Source: Siphonodentalium dalli (Eukaryota > Mollusca > Scaphopoda > Gadilida > Siphonodentaliidae). Taken from it: 64,000 bases of DNA. Shown here in pieces: positions 32,501 through 44,500 of the stretch. Below the pieces are notes generated by a model that worked only from the letters and a program-made list of their open reading frames with translations, did not search any database and was not told the DNA's origin. The stretch lies in the NCBI GenBank assembly GCA_032622095.1, contig CP136066.1, positions 42,611,835 through 42,675,834 of the forward strand, given 5' to 3'. The translations under genes were made by a program, and so were the position numbers. The stretch's first letter is position 1; every line of letters begins with the position of its first letter.

Positions 32501-35500
32501 TTGACCATGTGAACATGTCATGATACTGATTAGCTAACACGCCAGACTCATAAATCCATCAGCCATTGGTGTCATCAAATGTAGTCTGAGAAACAGATGA
32601 AATACTTTGTAAAGTGATAGTGTTTACCTGCTCATATGGAATGTTATGTGTGGTGGATAACATAAATACCGGTATATTGTATTGTCTATTAACCATTGCT
32701 AGTAGTTATTCTATACTAAAGCATCATTGATGAGTAATTATCCCATAGGAAATGTTCAGATAATAAGTTTAACCATTTCTATACTAAAACATCATTAATG
32801 AGTAGTTATCCCATAGGAAATGTTCAGATAATAAGTTTAACCCTTTCTACATATATACTAAAGCTTCATTGATGAGTAGTTATCCCATTTGTAATGTTCA
32901 GATAATAAGCTTAACCCTTTCTGTACTAAAACATCATTGATGAGTAATTATCCCAAAGGAAATGTTCAGATAATAAGTTTAACCATTTCTATACTAAAAC
33001 ATCATTGATGAGTAATTATCCCATAGGAAATGTTCAGATAATAAGTTAACCCTTTTTATACTAAAACACCATCAATGAATATCACTTTTACAAAGACGTG
33101 TGGTTAGCGTGCACTTTTGTCAGCTGCTATTTGCCAACATTGCTAGTAGCAGTTTCAATTTGAACATTTGTGTGTCATATGAGCAATAATGGCACATATT
33201 GCCATTGAATATGGAAATCACTGGAAAATGGCTGCAAATATTATGTCAAATATTATACCATCTGCTCAATGCATATAGCATATAGTAAAAGCATAACCAA
33301 ATCAAACCAGGCCTCAGCTCACAAGGCGACTCGGGCGAGATTGTCGCCTTACTGTCGCTGACTTCGCCCTATCGTCGCTCTAAGGCGAAATCGAAGTCGC
33401 CTTCAATTTTAAGGGGAATTATTTTTTTATTTTTTTCTGAATTTTTTTTCTAGTTTTTTTTCCGGACATGTCCGTATATAGATGAATTGTGGCGGCCATC
33501 CCAAAAAGAAACAGACGATGCGGAGCCAAAGACCCAAGTGTTTAAAATAAAAAATAAAATATGACCTATTGTTTTAAAATTGTGTTGTTATTCCGTCGCC
33601 TTTGTTCCCTTTGCGGTAATGAATGTTAATCACGAATGTTTTGACACGCTGAAAACATGATGAGATGTTCGCATCTGTGTTGTTACTGACCATCGTGATT
33701 GTCACAAATAAATGTTTTAATTAACTTAAAAGACCGCCGTCCCGCTTTTCAGATATAAAACAATTACGACATTATCAGAGTACAGTATGTACCAGGCACT
33801 TCGGAAGTTCGTTTCGGTAACGCGTCGGACTTTTTGAAGAGACCGCGTCGGACTTTTTGAAGAGACCGACTTCCGTAAATAAAATAATGTCAAGTTTATT
33901 GCTTTAATCGGATTATACCAGTGATGTTGGCATTAATTAAGGGAGGCCATTAATTAATAAAAGCTTTTGCAACTCCTTTGTTAGTTAGTCCTTATTGTTT
34001 ATTTTAGCGGACACCCACATTACAGCCGTGACCAAATTAAACTTAAAAAGTTACATGCATCATGATTCATGATTCAGACTGTACAAACGTATCTTCCAAG
34101 ATGCAGTCTTGGAAATACTACTACTTTCATTTAGTTAAAAAAGTTACTATTACTGTAACTTGATAATTGTCTTGCTTAAATGATAGCTACACAAAACATT
34201 TCCACAAATTTTAAATGTATAATAACAATTAATTAAGCTAATTTCAGATAAAGTCAATTTTTTTTAGTTTTATTTGTTATTTTATCTTTTTATTTAAATT
34301 TTTTATTGTCAGATGTTATAAAATAAAGCGATATTTGAAAATTGTCAATTTTTGGTAGTCTCCCCGCCCTGAAGTCTCCCTAAATTTCCTGAAGTCTCCC
34401 TAAATTTCCTGGAGGGAGACTTCAAGTCTCCCTGTTCTGGACCCCTAGGCTGAGGCCTGAATCAAACCTTGTTTTTCTACAAAAAACATACAGAAACCAA
34501 AACCGAAATGAAATTTCAAATACGCACATCACTACTGCCAATGACAAACACCGGGCTGTTTACAGGATTTTTCCTCAATACTAATTTTGGTGTTTCCCCA
34601 TATTTATGTTGAGGCAGTTGTGCAACACATTATCTAATTTTCATTTTATTTCCAGACAAATTGGCAAAGATCTGGCCAACACATTCTCCAAGCTGGAGAA
34701 GATGACAATGTGTAAGTAAAGGACTTTTCCCCAGTTTCATTTGCAGTCCTGTTAATTAGCAATTAAAAAATTGCCCAGATCAGAAATTTGTTCTCTACCC
34801 TAGCATCGGCATAGTTACATACTTTACAGTTATAACTTCTCCTTACAATTGGAACTTGGTCCATTTTCACAGCAGACTCATGTTGCATTTGTCCATTGTG
34901 ATGACATAAACCATTGTCTGTCTGTTAAATTATTCACATGTATGTGTTGTATCATATATAACACAGAGCTTTCAATAGTCGCTAATATGTTCGATATTGG
35001 AATAAATACAATATTACAAATCAATATATTGTTATAAATGAATTGATGATTTAGTCGAAAATATGGCGTGTTGCCATTCATCGGAAAGCTCTCCCCGAGA
35101 GCTTTCCGATGAATGGCAACAAACCATATTTCCGACTAAATCTTGAAAAGTTACCCATAATTCTGCTGTGGTTAAGGATTCGATTATTTAGGGCATTACT
35201 GTAAGTTGACTTTGCTTCGCTTCTCAGACAGTCATCCCATCTTTTACGAATATGAAACCAAGGAACGTCATCATGCATGCACTCAATTACCATATAATTA
35301 TTATGGCTTGCATTGCGTTGAAAATAGAATCTCTCCATTACAACGCAATGGACTCATCACAGTCATCTTTAGAAACATCTTAAAGTGATGTGAAACACTC
35401 CGGTAGGGTGATCAAATAGAAATTGAGAATAATCTTGCTCAAAGTAGTAATTTTTACAAATATTATATCCAAATTGACAACAAACACAGTCATTCTTAAA

Positions 35501-38500
35501 TACAGTGACTCTCGATGGCAAAATCATTTTCGTTAGCTTATCACAGATAGTTGCATCCTGAATCGAGAAGGAAATATTTACATTTTAGCATACTTCATAT
35601 GATGTCTTCTATGGAGTGGTACGGTCGATTAGTTTGAAATTTTCAGTGATGTTAGTAGAATGCTATATTCCTCCAGTTGGCATAGTGCCTGAATACTAAC
35701 TTATTAATTTCACGCACCCGAACAAGTACAAAATATGTCTTTAATGTTATAGTCTGTATTCCAATTTCAATGCGATGTACACAGCGGATCCATTTGAACA
35801 CTCATTTATGCATGAGGATGTACATTGTACATGTGCATAAAATATAACTTGGAAATGTGAACACATCTCCAGTCCTTACCAGGAGACGGGAGAGATTTCT
35901 GTCGCACACTTGCAAATTTCAATTCACAGGTACTAAAATTAGCACTAGTCCCACTTTTCAAAATGTTTATAGTCACTGTAATCATTTATTCAATATTGAT
36001 CTATTTGGAGGTTATTTAGAACCTTTCTCCATTTCAGTTAAATTATGGGCATGTCAGAGTGAAACTGGACATAAAGTAATGCCCAAAGAAATATGGATTG
36101 TTGCCATTCATTGGAAAGCTCTCACCGAGAGCTTTCCGATGAATGGCAACAAGCCATATTTCCGACTAAATCGTGAAAAATTACCCATAATTCTGCTGTG
36201 GTTAAGTGATCAATTACTTTGGGCATTACTGTAGGTCTATACATTTTGTTTGAGAAAATGGTGTTATATTTTCCTGTATCGTTTTCAGTGGCCAAAAGAA
36301 AATCTATATTTGATGACAAAGCTTTAGAGATACAAGAGCTGACTGGGATAATAAAGCAAGACATCGGCAACCTGAACAACCAAATAGCTCAATTACAGTC
36401 GGTACGTATTACATCGGCAACCTGAACAACCAAATAGCTCAATTACAGTCGGTACGTAAAATATTACATCGGCAACCTGAACAACCAAATAGCTCAATTA
36501 CAGTCGGTGCGTAAAATATTACATCGGCAACCTGAACAACCAAATAGCTCAATTACAGTCGGTATGTATAATATTACATCGACAACCTGAACAACCAAAT
36601 AGCTCAATTACAGTCGGTACGTATAATATTACATTGGCAACCTGAACAACCAAATTGCTCAGTTACAGTCGGTGCGTATAATATTATAGCTCAATTTATA
36701 CATTCAGTACATATTATATTTTAACCAGGGTTTTTGCAGGATTTCACAAATGACCATTATGGCCTGAAAAGTGCTTGAATCGCCATAGGGGGCCTTGTAT
36801 TTTGGTGATATTTGCATTGATTGCTTGCAGCTATTCTGCAGATAGTGAATTGAATAAGCATCGATCAGCTGTATGCTTTTATACATCGATTGGAGGCGAT
36901 GACAAGTTAGGACATATTTATCATCATGAATCGGCGTAAATGGTGAATATTTTGGTAACGCGTAATGTAAAAAGAATGTGTTGTGCTTTTGAGTGGATAC
37001 CAAACAAAAATTATGTCATTTATGAATGAGACAGATGTTTATTTTGCGCTCAAAAAATGTTCTGTATCCACTCAAAAACACCAGAAAAATCCTCTTTATC
37101 GTTTTTTATCACAAAGATATGGTTGTTATTATTGGTGACGTTTTCCCATTATAACAGAAATTACTATTGTTTTTCAATTTCATACTAGCATGCATCAAAC
37201 GAAGCAGTGATAATTTAAAATGTCGAGAAGTGAAGATTTCATAACTCAGATTAATTTGAAGCCATGTGTCTCTCTTGTAAAGACCTGATTGTGCAGTTCC
37301 ACTGTATGGCCATGGTTTTCAAGCCTTGAAATAGTGTGCCTGTCATTTACAGAATGAGGTCCCCAGAGGGTGAATTTAGTGACGCTACCCCGCATAGCGG
37401 GCTAGCATCACTAAATTCACCCTCTGGGAACCTCATTCTACTGAGGCCTGAGCAGAATGAGGTTCCCAGAGGGTGAATTTAGTGATGCTAGCCCACTGTG
37501 CGGGGTAGCGTCACCAAATTCACCCTCTGGGAACCTCATTCTGCAAATGACAGGCACACTATTTCAAGGCTTGATGGTTTTGGAGTGTGCCAAAATATTT
37601 TTCTGGTTTGAATATGATTTTGGATCTTCATGTGGAATAGTTGTGACTCTGTTAACCCTTTACCCAACAGAACGACCCTGTGCCAATGCATTCTCTTATA
37701 TATGCGAGTCGACCGTAGGTCGCCCCGCATATATAAGAGAATGCATTGGCTTAATACATGTTAAAATTGTCAAAGAATGTAGAAAAATATTATAAAAATT
37801 GTTAAAAAATGTAAGAAAAAATTATAAAATTGTTAAAGAATGTAAGAAAAAATGGTAAAAAGTGTTAAAAAAAGAATTGTTTTTAGGCCAATGCATTCTC
37901 TTATATATGCGAGGCGACCTATGGTCGACTCACATATATAAGAGAATGCATTGGCACAGGGCATAACTGTAACCATCACAATGTGGTCAATGAACCGGTT
38001 CCAATGATATCCATATTTGTATGGTGTTATTGAGACAGACCGAAGATATTTTAGGCTGTTGAAGCTTTATTTGGGCGTTTTTGGCTGTTTTGTTGGGTAA
38101 AGGGTTAACAGAATTAAAGGGATACTGTATACTAAATCTGGTTGTTTATGGGACCATATCCTTTTATATCAAACAGAATATATGCTTCAAATGAATGAAT
38201 TTGAGCTATAGATTAGTGCAAAATAGATTCATATGCTCTATGAATGATGCAAACAACATGGTATAAATTATAATGAAAATGAATAAATTACTGGAGTCAT
38301 AAATTCATTTTGATTATAATTACCATGTTGTTTGCATCATTCATAGAGCACATGAGTCTATATAAAGGATATAGAGAAACTAAACTAAAAAAAATAGAAT
38401 CTATGTGAAGAACTTTCTGTAGAAATTTTATAATAAAGAAACCTTCCAGACAAGATGAGGCCTAAGCAGAATGAGGTCCCCAGAGGGTGAATTTGGTGAT

Positions 38501-41500
38501 GCTAGCCCGCTATACGGGGACATCATTCTGCAAATGACAGACACACTAAACTCAGGCTTGGAATCTTTACAACAATTGAGATTAGCAAACAACAGGTGAT
38601 AAAATCTCCCACCTGAATGTAATGTGTTACCTCTTCTATCTTTTTCTGTAAGAATTTCATCAACCCAATGATCTTGTACAACCATAAATAAAAACAGTGA
38701 TATTTTTGTTACAGATAGGGAAGAACCAGACACAACATGGTCGCCACACACAAACACATTCAAATTCAGTCGTCGTTGGTCTTCAGGTAGGTTATGTGTT
38801 CTTATATAAGGATTAACTGTCATGTGGAGTGTTTTTATGGAGATGTAACGGTGAGGTAAGTGGACATAACTTGTGTAAAACCCGAAGGGTTTTACATACA
38901 AGTTATGTCCACTTACCTCACCGTTACAGCTCCATAAAAATAGTCCACATGACAGTTAATCCTTATATTTATATACATTTAGCGAAAAAGCCGCTTTTGT
39001 ATATATATTTAAATCGAAAAGTGTATCGTGACAAGATCAGCCCAAAATACCCAATAGCACCCTTGGCAAAAGTTAATAGGAACAATTTCTCTTCATGTTG
39101 AAACCCGATGATGTATTAAGTCAATCCTGCGCGAGTCAAAATGCGCCCAAAGCATTACGCGTTCGTCTTTCCAAACCTAATGACGTATCGATGGTGTTAT
39201 TAGCTTGGTGTTATGATGCGTTACGCATTCACCGAGAAATAACTGCAACTAGCCACGTGGGCGCCGACCAATCAGAATGCTGGATTTAGTGATGACAACA
39301 CTTAGTGTGTAAATATAATTTTATGACTTATTTTACCCCATTGTTAATTAGAGTAGCTAAGGCCAAAAAAAAAAGTGTTTTGGTTCTCGGGCATTTTTTT
39401 TCAAATCAATGAGGGAGGGTTTTATTTTTATTTTTTATTTTTTTCTGCACATAGTAAGCATGGACAAAGATACCTTCCTCTGTCTAGTAATAACCAGAAA
39501 GGTAGAGGGAACTGTTATGCATATAAACTCATTTAGTCTTATATAAAAATGACATTGTACTACCAGTGTATGACTGGGATTACCTAACAATATATAATGC
39601 CCCTGACATTAACTACTGTTATTGTTGTCTAAAAACTGATACCTCCCCATTCTAATGCACACTAATATTCAACACATATCTGCATGTTGATAAAAAACAA
39701 AAAAAAACAAACATTCAAATTTATTTTTTCATAAGTTTTTTTTGTCATAACATCAGGCATTGCAATAAAAAGGCCTAATGCGGCCCTTTTTATTCAATGC
39801 GGCGGGGCCTGAGAACCAAAACCTTTTTTTTTTGGGCCTAAGTAAGGCCTGCAGATTTGTTACGAAAATTCATTCAGTTCTCGTTAAGGTTGCCTAAAAT
39901 GAAAAAGTGGTGAATGAAAAACAACTCTATGCTGAAATTATCTCCATTGGTGACTTTATAAGACCGCTGCCATCAGCGACATTTTGCCCACATTTTGTGG
40001 ACTTCCGCGATATTATAGATGGATTATCTCTTCATATAACAGTTTTGAAATAGTTGTGTGGGTATAAAATAATAAATATGAATTGAAGACCCCTGTCCGG
40101 AAATGCCTATATCAATTAATATTGATTTTATTTTGAATATTTTATTATGAAATGAGATGATTAAATGGGACACTTTATTGTTCTATTTTTAGAACAGACC
40201 ATTCAGGCGATACCATATAGCGATAGAGATCACTAGGGTGTTCCCATAGCTATGTTCCGAAAGTAATATGTCCCAGATTGATTGTTTGTATTGTTTTATG
40301 CCAAAGTTATAAGTGATAATGAGTCAAATTAACGTTTATTTGTGACAAAATTACACAATAAAATATCTGGTCTCTGTTATAATCAATATTAATCGATAGA
40401 AGTATTTCCAGACAAGGGTCTTCGATTCATATCTAATATTTTATAAACAGGTAACTATATAGCACATGTTTGCACCTTTATTATATATACTAAGGGAACA
40501 GAGTCACACACTGCACCGATCAAGCATGTGCACAAAATATCTAATAAAGTGTTTTTGTGTAATTTTGTTCCTTAAGTTAGGAAATACCCAATAGAACCAA
40601 AGAACTATTTCGCATAATGTAGTGTTTTGGTTGTCCAGTTAATTTATCAACAAATGTCTAAACTTTCATGGACCACAACACACATGGCAGACATCAATAA
40701 AATCATACACAAGAGTTCTAATTGGCTGACATTTTGCATTTTGCTATGTAGTATGCAAGCCTTGAAATAGTGTGTCTGTCATTTGCAGAATGAGGTTCCC
40801 AGAGGATGAATTTAGTGATGCTACCCCACATAGCGGGCTAGCATCACCAAATTCACCCTCTGGGAACCTCATTCTGCTGAGGTGTAAGCAGAATGAGTTC
40901 CCCAGAGGGTGAATTTGGTGATTCTAGCCCGCTATACGGGGTAGCATCACTAAATTCACCCTCTGGGGACCTCATTCTGCAAATGACAGGCACACTATTT
41001 CAAGGCTTGGTAGTATGCAAAATCATCAACAAGACTACCACTCTAAATCTCCATTCTGTCCTGTTCTGTCAATAAGTTTTTAGTAAGGGAATTATTCTCA
41101 AAACACATACCGGTAGAACATTTGGATTTGGGGTGGGATTCAGTAAGCCAGTTTTCATGGAAAAACCCATGCTAAATATAGAAAACCCAAATTACCCAGC
41201 CAGTCAGAGCCAGTGACAAGAGTCAGAAAGGAAGTATGACTGATTAAAAACAAAAAATATTGTTGAAGAATGTAAAAAAAAATGATAAACATTTATTGTG
41301 AGTTATGTTATGGTCGACTGAGCATGAATTGAATGGAAAAGGGGTGCTTTTCAAAAGTTGCAAAACACAGACGTAGAGTGGACAGTCACTCCATTGTTCC
41401 ATCGTTCACACAAGTTGTTACTGGCTGTAAATGTGGTCTAAAAGTGACAATGTGAGTCCACGATAACATGCGTGTCATCTTCGGGACTTCAGTCTTACCC

Positions 41501-44500
41501 CATTCCTTTGGAATGACACCTTGAAGTTTCATGATGTGAGCAAAACAGAGTTATTGAAATCAGTCTCTTTGAAGCCATTTTTCAGTAAACCATGTTTACC
41601 ATCATGTAGGCCAAATGTTTACCAACAGATAAGGATGTTCCAAGTGGGGACCAAGGCACAGCTGAATGTATGTGATCACTCTACCTATGTTTTTGCAACT
41701 TTTGAAAAGTGCCCGTCTTCAATTCAATTTGTACTCACTCAGCCATATCTCACCTCTCAGCACAGTACTTAGCACACTTTTATGTCTTTGGTACCACAAA
41801 TCATTTGTGGAAAATTTCATTAAAATCCATCCAATATCTCATAAAATATTACCGAATATATTAGGGGGGGGGGACTTTCTTTTTTTGAGGTAAAAAATGA
41901 TAAAAATTGTTAAAGAATGTAAGAAAAAATGATAAATATTATCAAAGAATATAAGAAAAATATATATATTTATGTATATTCATTTAATCTTTTCAGTCAA
42001 AGCTGGCATGTATGTCCAATGATTTCAAGGAAGTTCTTGAGGTTCGGACAGAGGTATGTTCTTATGTTGCAATTTCCAGATACTAAATAGAACCCATATG
42101 CATACCAAGCCTGAGTTTAGTGTGCCTGTAATTTGCTGAATGAGGTTCCCAGATGGTGAATTTAGTGACGCTATCCCACAAAGCGGGCTAGCATCACTAA
42201 ATTCATTATCTGGGGACCTCATTCTGCTTAGGCCTCATCTTCTCTGGAAAGTTTCTTTATTATCAAATTTCTCTAGAAACTTCTTCACATAGATTCTTTC
42301 TCTTTTTAGTTTAGTTTCTCTATATCCCAAAATTGGCAGACGACACATTGCATCACAATATTCACCATTTGGGAACTTCTTGAGTCTGTGTCTCCCATAG
42401 TAGATGAGGCCATGCAGAATGAGGTCCCGCTGTGCGGAATAATGTCACTAAATTCACCCTCTGGGGGACCTCATTCTGCAAATGACAGGCACACTAAACT
42501 CAGGCTTGAAAATTAATGAATGATAATCCATTTACTGCTTGTTGAACTAATTAATTTAATTAAAGTGTTATCTTATCAACAGAAATCATGACTGGAGCTT
42601 CCTGAAATTTTCTGAAAACCCTGTGCCAATGCATTCTCTTATACATGCGTGTCTCCCATAGGGAGACTCGCATATATAAGAGAATACATTGGCCTAACAA
42701 TATTTACCTTGACCTTGTAAGCCAGTGCATTCTCTTATACATGTATATGCGAGGCTCCCTATGGGAGACTCATATATAAGAGAATGCACTGACACAGGAT
42801 CTTTAATGCTGCACCAGAGCAGCTCCTATCGTTAAAGTGTTATCTTATCAACAAAAATCTTTGTCCCGTGTTTTAGTATTGCTTCAGGAATTTAAAGGCA
42901 TATTATGTACTTATTCGGGTGCGTGGAACTAATAAGTTAGTATTCAGGCACTATGCCAACTAAATGAATATGGCATTCTAGTAACATCGCCGAACATTTC
43001 AAACAAATCGACCTTACCACTCCAATGAAAACATTGTCTGAACTACGCGCAATTGTAAATATTTACTTCTCGATTCGGGACGCAACTATCTGCAGGGATG
43101 TGCCAATCCCCAAAATAGTCCCGGGCGGGAGGGTCATCAGTTCGATTGGGCGACTATGGTTCGCCCAATCGGAAGAAAATTTGGATTATTAGCGCCCGCA
43201 AACGCGTTTTCCTTGCATTTCAGGTGTAAAATACACCACAAGGTCTCTGACAAATTATCATAAAATAGGGACATTTCATATTTAAAATTTGGGCGAACAT
43301 AATTTGAAAGTCAGTGTAACTCACCCGGTATAAGTATCCTCTGCATATTCTTTATATAAATCCAATTATTTAACAAGTTAATCCGGTACAGTAAACTGAA
43401 ACGGCGGCATTATATCAAAGGCTGTCTGGGAGAGAACTAACAACAGCGTCACACGAACACGTGCCAATCATCGCCTGAGTACTAATCGCGTCATGTCATA
43501 TTTCCCACGTGATTTCCTTCTTTTTTCTATACACAGTGACGTATATTTACAATGTTTATACAACTTCTGTTACGTCACACTTTCATGGAATGGACTTTTA
43601 ATCGTCTATTCTTTCCGTCTGCTCACAGTTTAACCGCGCCGTGGAAGGGGGCGGTCCTTCAATTACTATACGCATGACCGCGTCTAACGTTTCCTCCACA
43701 ATGCGGTTTCTGAGACATGATTTGAGCTTTTTACTTTTCGAAGTTTGAGTGAAAAATTTCAATAACGACATCGTTTTGGCTTAGGATCATTGAAACTGAA
43801 CGTTCCAAATTCAACCCGGGACTTTTAACTCCAGCGCGTGACTTCAGGTCAGCACGCGCGGAAAGTATTTGATTATGTCGGCTCTTTGTAATAAAATTCA
43901 CCGGTCATCGCAGACCTTTTGACACCTCATTAATCAAGGCTCCCCACGTGCTTTATAGGAGGCATTAAAATGCCACAGACGGCAACATGTCGTCGCTATC
44001 AGACATGCAAGATGTCGTTTTCATCAAGAGAACTCCGCACAATTTACAATGCGAGTACAGTTGTGATCGTAAAAATGTGCCGGGCGCACCGGTTTGAAAA
44101 CGTAGTCACTCTCGGGCGATCTTTTGAGTGGTGGGCGCCCGGCGTGAGCACATCCCTGTATCTGATAAGCTAACAAAAATGATTTCGCCATCGAGAATCA
44201 TTGTATTTAATTAATATATAAGAATGACGGTGTTTGTTGTCTATTGGATATGATATTTGTAAAAATTACTACTTTGAGCAAGATTATTCTCCATTTCTAA
44301 TTGATCGCCATGCCGGAGTGTTTCACATCACTTAACCCTTTACCCAACAAACCGGCCAAAACCGGCCAAATAAAGCTTCAACAGCCTAAAATATCTTCAG
44401 TCTGTCTCAATAGAACCATACAAATATGGATATCATTGGAACCGGCTCCTTGACCACATTGTGTTAGTTACAGTTATGCCCTGTGCCAATGCATTCTCTT

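Noticed and set aside
32690-33075. CRISPR-like regular repeats
   Set aside because: Whole 68-bp units repeat without unique spacers, and the genome is eukaryotic.
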